This document shows positions 24,412 to 31,328 of a stretch of 64,000 nucleotides of DNA, piece after piece (position 1 is the first letter of the stretch; the number at the start of each line of letters is the position of its first letter). The stretch is from Bacteroidota bacterium. GTDB taxonomy: Bacteria; Bacteroidota; Bacteroidia; 2-12-FULL-35-15. The position numbers and the translations under genes were made by a program. The stretch is from contig JAOQAD010000020.1 of assembly GCA_025963775.1 (NCBI GenBank), forward strand, positions 1-64,000, given 5' to 3'. The notes below the pieces were generated by a model. The model was given only the letters and a program-made list of their open reading frames with translations, ran no database searches and was not told the DNA's origin.

Positions 24412-24939
24412 TTAAATCAAAGCTAATCTAAATCCGAAGACCGGCAGCGATCCCTGCAGGAAATCGAGGTCTTCCGAGCGTTCAAAGCCAATGTTTTCAT
24501 ACATGTTCCAGGCAGTCTGCATGGCCTTTGTGCTGTGAATGATCACCTGGCTGTGCTTTTTATCTTTGGCTTTTCTGATGCATTCAATGGTCAGGAGTTT
24601 CCCGATCCCTTGCCCTCTTTCGGAAGGATCCACAGCTAACAGCCTGAACCCGGAGGCATTTTGCTCAGCGGTTGCTGTTCCTCCCGAACCGTAATGCTGC
24701 ATGTTGCTGAAGTAAACCACGGCACCTGCTATTTTGTTGTCCGGGGAAAGGGCGACGAGCAATTCTGTTCCGGGCTTGCCGGCCATATCGCCGATATTTG
24801 CCAGCACCTGGTAATAAGCCGGTTGTTCAGATGGTTTGGGGAAGCCTTCCAGCTGTGAATACACTTCAACCATCAGTTTCCCGATCTCTTTATATTCTCC
24901 GGGTTTTGCGTTCCTTACTGTGTATTGTTTTTTGTCCAT
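24412..24939 (-). CDS. GNAT family N-acetyltransferase
   Basis: A 175-residue acetyltransferase. The acetyl-CoA loop is RGQGIGKLL in FRLLAVDPSERGQGIGKLLTIECIRKA, followed by VIIHSTKAMQTAWNMYENIGFERSEDLDFLQGSLPVFGFRL, the usual closing strands. Substrate unknown. It lies nine bases downstream of another GNAT gene (24949-25449), forming a two-GNAT pair behind an alpha/beta hydrolase; such clusters often act in xenobiotic or antibiotic modification, but that is inference. Confidence 0.88.
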   Translation of the reverse strand: MDKKQYTVRNAKPGEYKEIGKLMVEVYSQLEGFPKPSEQPAYYQVLANIGDMAGKPGTELLVALSPDNKIAGAVVYFSNMQHYGSGGTATAEQNASGFRLLAVDPSERGQGIGKLLTIECIRKAKDKKHSQVIIHSTKAMQTAWNMYENIGFERSEDLDFLQGSLPVFGFRLALI

Positions 24940-24948
24940 GGATAGGAT

Positions 24949-25449
24949 TTATTGTGTCATGTCATACCTGTCGAGGTCCGTGCCATAACCCGATTTTATC
25001 ATCGTGGTTACCCTCATTCCCATTTTCTCATAAAAGGGATACGTATGCTGGCTGGTTCCAAGTACAATGGTATAGCCGGGCCACTCTTTTTTAATAGCCT
25101 CTTTGCGGTAATTATAAAGTGCCGTTCCGTATCCTTGTGTATGAAAATCAGCATGGATCATTCCCCAGGCCAGGCGCGCTTCATGTTGATCTTTTACGAT
25201 ATAGAACCCACCGCAGCCAATAATCCTGTTTTCGGGAAGCTCAATAACAAAATAGGCATCTTTCTCTGAATCCGAATAGGTAGGGCTTTTGTAGGATACA
25301 TCGTTGTCTGACTGGTGATCCAGCCAGTTTATAAACAGGGAAAGCTCATCCTTATCGAAGAACTGCGGGTAATTGCTTTGAAAGATCTCAATGCATTTAT
25401 CTTTATCGCCGGATGTGTATTCGCGTAAAAGCATTTTTTTATTTGTCAA
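24949..25449 (-). CDS. GNAT family N-acetyltransferase
   Basis: A 166-residue acetyltransferase with N-terminal LREYTSGDKDKCIEIFQSNYPQFF, the acetyl-CoA loop HTQGYGTALYNYR, and YPFYEKMGMRVT near the end. The start codon lies inside the hydrolase gene (an 11-base overlap with the end at 25439), showing coupled translation. Substrate not evident. Confidence 0.88.
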   Translation of the reverse strand: MTNKKMLLREYTSGDKDKCIEIFQSNYPQFFDKDELSLFINWLDHQSDNDVSYKSPTYSDSEKDAYFVIELPENRIIGCGGFYIVKDQHEARLAWGMIHADFHTQGYGTALYNYRKEAIKKEWPGYTIVLGTSQHTYPFYEKMGMRVTTMIKSGYGTDLDRYDMTQ

Positions 25450-26221
25450 GAAACTCTTCGATTAATTCGGTTGCATTGAATTTAGTCCAGCTGCCATTAT
25501 CCAGCGATTCAATTGCTCCCAGGTAGGTCCCGTGTCCGCCCGGGAATATTGCCAGTTCAGAATCAGGAATGATCCGGTACATTTCAACGGCATGTTCCAC
25601 ACTGCCTACATCATTATTTGCATTGATCACCAATGCCGGAATTTTTATGGATCTCATTTGTTCATCCGTCCAGCCTTTAAACGTTTTCATTCGTTGAACA
25701 TCTCTGTTGAACATATTCAAAAGGCCGGCTTCACTGTTCGTTGCTTTCAGGTATTCATCCTTTAAAACCTGTGGCATCATGTCGATTGTTGCTCCTTCAA
25801 AGCCTTTCCAAAATCCAGGTACAGCAGCGCTCCGTTTGTAAAATGCAGATGCTAAGATCATCTTTCGGATCAATTGTGGGTGGCGCAAAGCAAGTTCTAT
25901 TGTTGTTTGTCCGCCATTGCTGAAGCCTAATATATCTGCCTTGCTTACCTGCAGGTTCTGCAACAGCACTGCAACATCATCCGCATCCTGTTCAAATGTT
26001 AAATCGGCGTCGCGGTCGTTTGTATGTCCGTGCGCCTGCATTTCAACCGCAATTACCTGCCTGTTCTTTGCAAGGAGCGGTATGATCAGGCCAAATGAAG
26101 TTTCAATGGTGGAACCACCGCCATGAATAAGCACAAGCGGTTTGCCCTCCCCGTGGATCTCATAATACATTTTTAGTCCGTTGACTTCTGAATATCCTTT
26201 TTCAAAATGGGTTCCCGCCAT
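25439..26221 (-). CDS. alpha/beta hydrolase
   Basis: A 260-residue hydrolase. The strand-3 loop is LIHGGGSTIETS, the nucleophile elbow GFSNGG (Ser between Phe and Asn), and the catalytic His is in FPGGHGTYLGA, with Asp probably in NANNDVGS. The substrate class is open (ester, lactone or C-C bond). Its start overlaps the upstream membrane protein gene by 49 bases and its end overlaps the GNAT gene. The SEVNGLKMYYEIHGEG opening supports the start used here. Confidence 0.9.
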   Translation of the reverse strand: MAGTHFEKGYSEVNGLKMYYEIHGEGKPLVLIHGGGSTIETSFGLIIPLLAKNRQVIAVEMQAHGHTNDRDADLTFEQDADDVAVLLQNLQVSKADILGFSNGGQTTIELALRHPQLIRKMILASAFYKRSAAVPGFWKGFEGATIDMMPQVLKDEYLKATNSEAGLLNMFNRDVQRMKTFKGWTDEQMRSIKIPALVINANNDVGSVEHAVEMYRIIPDSELAIFPGGHGTYLGAIESLDNGSWTKFNATELIEEFLDK

Positions 26222-26478
26222 AGAGTAGTGGTGTTTTTAATTTTTTTATTTGTTGCTGCCTTTTTCCGTAAGCCAAAAATAGCAAAGAGAGTTACAATTA
26301 TTAACCGCAGGATCACATTCAGTACTATTTTAGAACTAACTCCTTCGCTGAAGGCATAAGCTTCCATAACAGCAGTCAGCAGGTGGAACAGGATAAATGT
26401 AATGCTGAGGATGCGCAACGCCTTTTCATCAGTGATCTTTGTGCCCAAAAAAGACAAGTAAGCCAGGGCGTCTTGCAA
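26173..26478 (-). CDS. small membrane protein overlapping the hydrolase gene
   Basis: A 101-residue protein with predicted membrane spans at about 23-46 (LRILSITFILFHLLTAVMEAYAF) and 50-70 (IVLNVILRLIIVTLFAIFGLR), then a basic tail. No family recognised. Its last 49 bases overlap the start of the hydrolase gene in another frame. I keep it because the hydrophobic periodicity is far from random and spacing to the next gene upstream is normal, but its C-terminal tail may be an artefact. Confidence 0.55.
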   Translation of the reverse strand: MQDALAYLSFLGTKITDEKALRILSITFILFHLLTAVMEAYAFSEGVSSKIVLNVILRLIIVTLFAIFGLRKKAATNKKIKNTTTLWREPILKKDIQKSTD

Positions 26479-26502
26479 TTTTAAAATTAAGATCCGGCAT
26501 TT

Positions 26503-26949
26503 TTAGTTAAGTTGTTCTGCAAGTCCGATTAAAATTCCTTCGGGCCCACGTATGTAGCAAAGCCGATATGAATCTTGGTATTGGACCACCTCCCCAACAA
26601 GTTGTGCACCAAGCTTGTGAAGCCTGGCAAGTGTATCGTCAATGTCAACAACGGTAAACATGGCACGTAGGTAACCGAAAGCGTTGACCGGAGCGTTGCG
26701 ATGATCGGCAATGACGCTCGGATTGATAAATCGTGATAGTTCGAGCCGACTGTGGCCGTCTGGAGTGACCATCATCGCAATTTCGACACATTGGTTGCCA
26801 AGTCCGGTTACATGCCCGGCCCATTCGCCTTCAATCGTTGCTCGGCCTTCTAAATTTAAGCCAAGTTCAACGAAAAAAGAAATTGCTTCGTCAAGGGATT
26901 CTACCACAATGCCGACATTGTCCATTCGTAACAAATTATTCTTTTTCAT
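26503..26949 (-). CDS. VOC (glyoxalase-like) family protein, possible cassette gene
   Basis: A 148-residue VOC protein starting MKKNNLLRMDNVGIVVESLDEAISFFVELGLNLEGRATIEG, with a second module AMFTVVDIDDTLARLHKLGAQLVGEVVQYQDSYRLCYIRGPEGILIGLAEQL. The E and H metal positions fit the glyoxalase/bleomycin-resistance group. It is a single-gene unit separated from its upstream neighbour by 49 bases holding TAACAG and CAACG. It belongs to the run of unrelated single genes interpreted below as a cassette array. Confidence 0.88.
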   Translation of the reverse strand: MKKNNLLRMDNVGIVVESLDEAISFFVELGLNLEGRATIEGEWAGHVTGLGNQCVEIAMMVTPDGHSRLELSRFINPSVIADHRNAPVNAFGYLRAMFTVVDIDDTLARLHKLGAQLVGEVVQYQDSYRLCYIRGPEGILIGLAEQLN

Positions 26950-26998
26950 AGTTTAAGGATTATTAAAATTATTTGCCCAAAATCGTTGTCTGTTAATT

Positions 26999-27565
26999 TC
27001 ATTTTGTTTCGTAGTGAAGTGCAATTACACCGCAAGAAAATGTTTTCGTTTCAATAAGCTTCAGTTTAATGTTTTCATTTATGTCTTTGAACAATGGTTT
27101 ACCCTGGCCTAATAAAATTGGATTAACAAAAAGCCAAAACTCGTCAATTAGTCCTAAGCTAAGCAGGGAATTAGAAGCAGCCGGACTTCCAAAAATTAAA
27201 ATATTTTTCCCTTCTTGTTTTTTTATTTTATTAATGTTGTCTTTAAGTTGGTCGCTAATAACTGTGGTGTTATCAAGCCCTTTTTCGCTGATTGTCTTTG
27301 ATAAAACGATTTTTGAAACTTTGTTGTACCAGGCTGAATGTTCTTTGTCGTGTTTAGATGCGTTTGGTTGTTCACCGGCAGTTGGCCAATAGCTTTGCAT
27401 CATTTCATAGGTTACCCGTCCATAAAGTGCAGTGTCGGCTCTGTCTGTCATAGCGCCAACAAAGTCAAAAATTTCCTCGTCTACATTTATCCAGTTCATT
27501 TCTCCCTTGGGTCCTGCAACAAAACCATCAAGTGAAGTGTGCATAAAAAAAATTAAATTTCTCAT
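26999..27565 (-). CDS. RibD C-terminal/dihydrofolate-reductase-like protein, possible cassette gene
   Basis: A 188-residue reductase-fold protein: MRNLIFFMHTSLDGFVAGPKGEMNWINVDEE, then YGRVTYEMMQSYWPTA, and GKNILIFGSPAASNSLLSLGLIDEFWLFVNPILLGQGKPLF. These belong to the RibD C-terminal domain (YyaP/YwjB-like) group, NADPH-binding proteins of mostly unknown substrate. Low GC relative to the hydrolase next door. It is preceded by an attC-like site whose conserved 15-mer lies 48 bases ahead of the ATG. Confidence 0.9.
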   Translation of the reverse strand: MRNLIFFMHTSLDGFVAGPKGEMNWINVDEEIFDFVGAMTDRADTALYGRVTYEMMQSYWPTAGEQPNASKHDKEHSAWYNKVSKIVLSKTISEKGLDNTTVISDQLKDNINKIKKQEGKNILIFGSPAASNSLLSLGLIDEFWLFVNPILLGQGKPLFKDINENIKLKLIETKTFSCGVIALHYETK

Positions 27566-27617
27566 ATAGTTCTATTTTTATTGTTATCCATGGCTTGTTA
27601 CTGTCTTTTTACAATGA

Positions 27618-27755
27618 CCGCTAACGTTCTGTGGCCTGGTGTTTAGAAGCATCAACTTTCCCAGCTGACAAAAGGTTATTTAAAGATACTTAGTTTTTTA
27701 GCGGGCTGCAAACAATTTTCCCGGATGGGCTGCTTTTCTGCGCGTCTTGTTAAGC
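27618..27755 (-). other. attC-like recombination site
   Basis: On the - strand the site runs from GCTTAAC (27755-27749, a match to the integron RYYYAAC box) to CGTTAGCGG (27626-27618, close to GTTRRRY). The 138-base span is within the size range of known attC sites. CCGCTAA at 27618-27624 and TTAGCGG at 27698-27704 form an inner inverted repeat. The 15-mer at 27614-27628 (ATGACCGCTAACGTT on +) recurs exactly at 29087-29101. GTTAGCG departs from the strict core, so the call is tentative. Confidence 0.5.
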
Positions 27756-27764
27756 CGCTGATAG

Positions 27765-28550
27765 CTACTTACTGTCTGGCTCATTAAGGAATTGCAGGGC
27801 TGCTGATGTGAATGGAACCGTGGAATCATAAATTGGAACGTGGTCGCCGCCAGGAATAATCCATAGCGCGGCACCAGGTATAGAACGGTAGATGTTTACA
27901 GCAATTTCAACGGGAAAGAAGTTATCCCGGTCACCGTGCACAATGAGTGTACGGGCTGTAATGGTTGATAAACTTTGTGCAGTGAAATTCATATCGTCAT
28001 AGTTTTCGTGTAAGGCGTTGAACTGTGCAATGAGTTGACGGATCTGTTCATCACCGCGTTTTGCGCATTCCCGATACATTTCTCGCACTTCGCGGGGCAT
28101 GGTGTCAAACGAAGCTCTTCGCATAATTGCCCTTGCCTGATCGGGGAAATGCGAAGTTGTACTAATTAATACCATTGAGTCGATGCGCCCTGGTTGGCCC
28201 GTCGCCATGTGAAGCAGCGTCATCCCGCCAGTACTCATTCCCATAGCTGAAAAATGATCAACCCCCAACTTTTCAAGCAGGAGGAATACGTCATTGGCCG
28301 CTTCCCGATGTGTGAACTTGTTCCCAGGATTGGTGGAGTGACCATGTCCACGCAGATCAACTACGATCAGTCGATAGTGCTCTGAGAGCTTGGCGGTAAA
28401 GGGATGCCAGTTCTGTGAACAGCCACCAAACCCATGCAAAAGCAACAGCGGCTTTCCGGTTCCGTATTCCTCGTAGTACATTTCAATGTTGCTGATTTGA
28501 ACGGAATGCCCTCGGGTGGTTGTCAGTTTGGGAGCGTACGTTTTTGCCAT
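27765..28550 (-). CDS. alpha/beta hydrolase, possible cassette gene
   Basis: A 261-residue hydrolase. The oxyanion loop is LLHGFGGCSQNWHPF, the nucleophile elbow GMSTGGM, the acid in VHGDRDNFFP, and the catalytic His in PGGDHVPI, so all active-site parts are present. It looks like the esterase/haloperoxidase-type group. It has higher GC than the flanking reductase and DUF1801 genes, which suggests a different source. A site with TAACAGCGCAAC stands in the 69 bases ahead of its start. Confidence 0.9.
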   Translation of the reverse strand: MAKTYAPKLTTTRGHSVQISNIEMYYEEYGTGKPLLLLHGFGGCSQNWHPFTAKLSEHYRLIVVDLRGHGHSTNPGNKFTHREAANDVFLLLEKLGVDHFSAMGMSTGGMTLLHMATGQPGRIDSMVLISTTSHFPDQARAIMRRASFDTMPREVREMYRECAKRGDEQIRQLIAQFNALHENYDDMNFTAQSLSTITARTLIVHGDRDNFFPVEIAVNIYRSIPGAALWIIPGGDHVPIYDSTVPFTSAALQFLNEPDSK

Positions 28551-28619
28551 GGGTGGATATTTCTTGCCATGTTGCGCTGTTAGTAGTAGCTATTTCTTAA
28601 GAATGCCAACCTAATATTC

Positions 28620-29060
28620 CTACTTCTCCCGACAAGCACATTCATGATGTTCATTTAAATATTCGATCGTTGCTTTACACATTTTTTCCAATACGGAAAT
28701 ATTGATATCGGATATTTTTTTTACATAAATACAGGCTTTACCTGTCTTATATTTTCCAAAGTCGTCCAATAAATGTTTATTTTCTTCTGTTGGCGAATAA
28801 ACATATAATGAAAATGCTGCTTTACGGGGTGAAAAACCGATCAGGGGCATATCGCCTTCATGCCCGCTATCATATTTATAATGATAACTGCCAAACCCGA
28901 TGATCGTTGGCCCCCACATTTTAGGTTTAAATCCTGACCATTCACTCATAAGGTCAATTAATTGAAAGCTATCCGTTTTCTTTTGATCATTTTCCACATA
29001 CGAGTTAATAAAATCGGTTACGCTTAATTGCGTTTCATTTGTCTTGTTTTTATAAGCCAT
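28620..29060 (-). CDS. DUF1801 family protein, possible cassette gene
   Basis: A 146-residue YdhG-like DUF1801 protein. The pattern VTDFINSYVENDQKKTDSFQLIDLMSEWSGFKPKMWGPTIIGFGSYHYKY, then FSPRKAAFSLYVYSP and GKACIYVKKISDINISVLEKM is family-typical. The biochemical role of the family is not known. AT-rich. The attC-like 15-mer (29087-29101) ends 26 bases ahead of its ATG, the position expected for a cassette 5' boundary. Confidence 0.85.
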   Translation of the reverse strand: MAYKNKTNETQLSVTDFINSYVENDQKKTDSFQLIDLMSEWSGFKPKMWGPTIIGFGSYHYKYDSGHEGDMPLIGFSPRKAAFSLYVYSPTEENKHLLDDFGKYKTGKACIYVKKISDINISVLEKMCKATIEYLNEHHECACREK

Positions 29061-29086
29061 ATTGCTTTATTTAGTTTATCTTCACG

Positions 29087-29283
29087 ATGACCGCTAACGT
29101 TTTGGAGCTTGGCAAAGAAGCGGCCGGGTTTATTTCTTATCAAAGCTACTCGTTTTTTACAAAGGATCAAAAGGTGGCTGAACCCGTTTTAAGACATTTA
29201 CTTCCTTTTTACTTGCCGAAGCAAATGAGCACACCAATCCCTGCCTTGTTCTTCTCAAAGCCTGAAACAGATCCACATTAGCG
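29087..29283 (-). other. second attC-like site
   Basis: The 15-mer ATGACCGCTAACGTT (29087-29101) is identical to that at 27614-27628. CGCTAA (29092-29097) and TTAGCG (29278-29283) are terminal inverted repeats; the latter abuts the stop of the zinc-ribbon gene at 29284. At about 190 bases it is longer than typical attC sites, and an inner hairpin (GAGCTT/AAGAAGC region, 29105-29121) is weak. The region carries no convincing gene. Confidence 0.42.
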
Positions 29284-29640
29284 TTAATTTTCCTCCGTCC
29301 TCTTCACCAAAAACACATGGTCGTTTTCCAGTGGCAGGTAGCCATACTCATAACAGAAATAATAATTGGCGCCCTTCTGCGTGGTGTGTACATGTGTGTG
29401 GTACCTGAAGTTGAAGCCGCGTTGCTGGAGCTTTGTCCGTGAAGCTTTGGCGGTTTGTGCCGGGATGAGCTCTTCAAGGATCTTGCGGTTTTTTCGCAGG
29501 ATCGTATTTACGTTCCGTACATAAATACTGTTGAGGCTGTTGATCTTGTTGTTGTAGCTGTTCCTGCAGAGATCGGAACAGAATTTTTTATCGACCCTTC
29601 CTCTGAGGGCTTCTCCGCATTCAAGACATGATCTGTCCAT
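29284..29640 (-). CDS. zinc-ribbon protein of unknown function
   Basis: A 118-residue protein with an N-terminal zinc knuckle, C5-x2-C8 (CLECG) and C21-x3-C25 (FCSDLCRNSYNN), of the kind found in DUF2116-like proteins. A helical basic middle follows (RNVNTILRKNRKILEELIP), then HTHVHTTQKGANYYFCYEYGYLPL. It might bind nucleic acid, but no specific role can be read. Its stop marks the border of the second attC-like site, so it could be the neighbouring cassette or the first resident gene. Confidence 0.78.
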   Translation of the reverse strand: MDRSCLECGEALRGRVDKKFCSDLCRNSYNNKINSLNSIYVRNVNTILRKNRKILEELIPAQTAKASRTKLQQRGFNFRYHTHVHTTQKGANYYFCYEYGYLPLENDHVFLVKRTEEN

Positions 29641-29880
29641 AAATGTTAATGCAATTAAAGGTTCCTAGTAATAAAAGCATTGCGGAGTACCTACTTTTAC
29701 TGTGGGCTAAAATATAAAAAATCCCGGTTTTAATCATTTGTAAACGATTAAAAACGATTATAAGCATTTATTATCCGAATCGCCTTTCCTGCTCATACCA
29801 CTTTTGCAGCGCCAAAACAATGGAGCGCTCATTGCCAGGCAATAAACAAAATAAATTAACTTAAAAAAATCTAGGAAAAA

Positions 29881-30231
29881 ATGAACGCATTACGTAACAA
29901 AGTACAGTTAATTGGAAATTTAGGAATGAACCCCGAAGTGAAAACACTTGACGGTGGAAAGAAGCTTGCGAAAATGAGCATCGCAACAAACGAAACGTAC
30001 AAAAATTCAAAAGGTGAAAAAGTAACCGAGACCCAATGGCATAATTTGATTGCCTGGGGAAAAACAGCTGCCATCGTTGAGAAATACCTTGTGAAAGGAA
30101 GCGAAGTGGCTGTGGAAGGGAAGCTGATCAACCGCAATTATACTGATAAGGAAGGCGTAAAGCGCTACATCACCGAGATCCAGGTGAACGACCTGCTGAT
30201 GATCGGTGCCAACAAAGCGGCTAAATTATAA
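29881..30231 (+). CDS. ssb: single-stranded DNA-binding protein
   Basis: A 116-residue SSB with the OB-fold only: MNALRNKVQLIGNLGMNPEVKTLDGGKKLAKMSIATNE, then WHNLIAWGKTAAIVEKYLVKGSEVAVEGKLINRNYTDKEGVKRYITEIQVND. It lacks the usual acidic C-terminal tail (DDDIPF) that recruits partner proteins, ending GANKAAKL instead, so it is a short, accessory-type SSB rather than the main replication one. It stands alone with a strong terminator. The 240-base upstream region holds only AT-rich sequence. Confidence 0.95.
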   Translation: MNALRNKVQLIGNLGMNPEVKTLDGGKKLAKMSIATNETYKNSKGEKVTETQWHNLIAWGKTAAIVEKYLVKGSEVAVEGKLINRNYTDKEGVKRYITEIQVNDLLMIGANKAAKL

Positions 30232-30252
30232 CATTCATATAGCCTGAACGAT

Positions 30253-30285
30253 AACCTCCGTGCTTTAGGGTACGGAGGTTTTTTG
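30253..30285 (+). terminator. rho-independent terminator after ssb
   Basis: AACCTCCGT (30253-30261) and ACGGAGGTT (about 30272-30280) form the stem, followed by a T run. It lies 21 bases after the ssb stop. Confidence 0.85.
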
Positions 30286-30322
30286 TTATGATGGGCCAGA
30301 CGCTTGTCATTGCTAAGCAGTT

Positions 30323-30415
30323 TGTCATCCCGAGCTTGCCCGAGGGATCTTACTCTGCGTGTAAGCTTACAGCCGATGTATGGAATAAGATCCCTCGGGC
30401 AAGCTCGGGATGACA
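30323..30415. repeat. perfect 30-bp inverted repeat, left of the GIY-YIG gene
   Basis: Arms 30323-30352 and 30386-30415 are exact reverse complements, with a 33-base spacer (each arm carries CCCGAGCTTGCCCGAGGGAT or its complement). It is the main content of the 327-base gap between ssb and the next gene. A shorter related start (TTTGTCATCCC) is at 30517-30527. Confidence 0.92.
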
Positions 30416-30558
30416 GATCCAGGCAAATTTGCAATTCTGTCGATGCTGAAAATTTTCTGTGCGGAGATATTCTTTATTATGAAATACATTGATCATAGCA
30501 GAAAGGTCGTGCAGTTTGTCATCCCAAGCCTTTTGCCTAAAAATAAATTTTTAAAACA

Positions 30559-30888
30559 ATGAACCATAATTATTTTGTCTATATCACTACCAACCCGGCT
30601 AAAAATGTTCTTTATACCGGAATAACAAATAACCTTGAACAAAGGCTGATCGAGCATTACCTTAACAGAGGTAACATTGGTACTTTTGCGGGAGAGTTTT
30701 ATTGCTACGGATTAGTATATTATGAAAGATATACCGAGGTTAAATTTGCTATTAAAAGAGAAAAGCAAATAAAAAGTTGGAGAAGGGATAAGAAGGAAAA
30801 ATTGATTGCTTTAGAAAATCCTGAGTTCTGCTTTTTAAACGATGAGATTATGACCTGGCCTCCTACTGAAGAAGCAATGTCACGATAA
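30559..30888 (+). CDS. GIY-YIG family nuclease
   Basis: A 109-residue single-domain GIY-YIG protein of the YhbQ/UPF0213 type. The signature strand pair is FVYITTNP then VLYTGITN, followed by NLEQRLIEHY with the catalytic-region Arg, and AIKREKQIKSWRRDKKEKLI with the Glu/Lys-rich helix. Small GIY-YIG proteins act as DNA endonucleases, but for this class the target is not established. It lies between two exact inverted repeats of the same family (30323-30415 and 30929-31021), an arrangement that hints at a functional link with them. Confidence 0.9.
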   Translation: MNHNYFVYITTNPAKNVLYTGITNNLEQRLIEHYLNRGNIGTFAGEFYCYGLVYYERYTEVKFAIKREKQIKSWRRDKKEKLIALENPEFCFLNDEIMTWPPTEEAMSR

Positions 30889-30928
30889 AATCCTGTTCTA
30901 TTCCCGGAACAAGGTTCTTTGCGGGTTT

Positions 30929-31021
30929 TGTCATCCCGAGCTTGCCCGAGGGATCTTACTCTGTGCGTAAGCCTACAGCCAATGTTTGGAATAAGATCCC
31001 TCGGGCAAGCTCGGGATGACA
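30929..31021. repeat. perfect 30-bp inverted repeat, right of the GIY-YIG gene
   Basis: Arms 30929-30958 and 30992-31021 are exact reverse complements and are identical to those of the element at 30323-30415. The spacers also match in length (33 bases) and are close in sequence (AAGCCTACAGCCAATGT against AAGCTTACAGCCGATGT). Confidence 0.92.
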
Positions 31022-31026
31022 GATTG

Positions 31027-31221
31027 CACAGGATAACGAGTGGGATGTAAAAAAATCCTTAAATTATACTACCGTATGTATTTGGAATAAGATCCCTCGG
31101 ACAAGCTCGGGATGACAGGTTGCACAGGATAACGAGTGGGATGTAAAAAAATCCTTAAATTATACTACCGCATGTATTGGGAAAGATCCCTCGGGCAGGC
31201 TCGGGATGACAGATTACACAA
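31027..31221. repeat. 96-bp tandem duplication carrying two further half-palindromes
   Basis: GGATAACGAGTGGGATG begins at 31031 and again at 31127, a 96-base period. Each copy ends with a right-arm half of the palindrome family (31088-31117 with one mismatch and 31192-31221 with few). With the element before it, this fills the 440-base gap to the subtilase terminator. Confidence 0.8.
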
Positions 31222-31275
31222 GCATACCAAAATGATGCAAAAAAATCATTAGCCGGGCAGCCTCAGGATCTCAAC

Positions 31276-31308
31276 AAAAAAAGGCCCCGTACAAAATACA
31301 GGGCCTTT
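31276..31308 (-). terminator. rho-independent terminator after the subtilase gene
   Basis: AAAGGCCC (31280-31287) and GGGCCTTT (31301-31308) form the stem; the A run at 31276-31282 gives the T tract on the - strand, after the stop at 31329. Confidence 0.82.
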
Positions 31309-31328
31309 CATTGATACACGGGGATGTG

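Noticed and set aside
29087-29281. 64-codon frame inside the second attC-like region
   Set aside because: No motif, starts within the conserved 15-mer, and the composition suits a structural DNA site better.
29700-29880. AT-rich stretch with AAACGATTA repeats before ssb, considered as an origin or regulator site
   Set aside because: Too short and degenerate; no DnaA-box set and no neighbouring replication gene apart from ssb.
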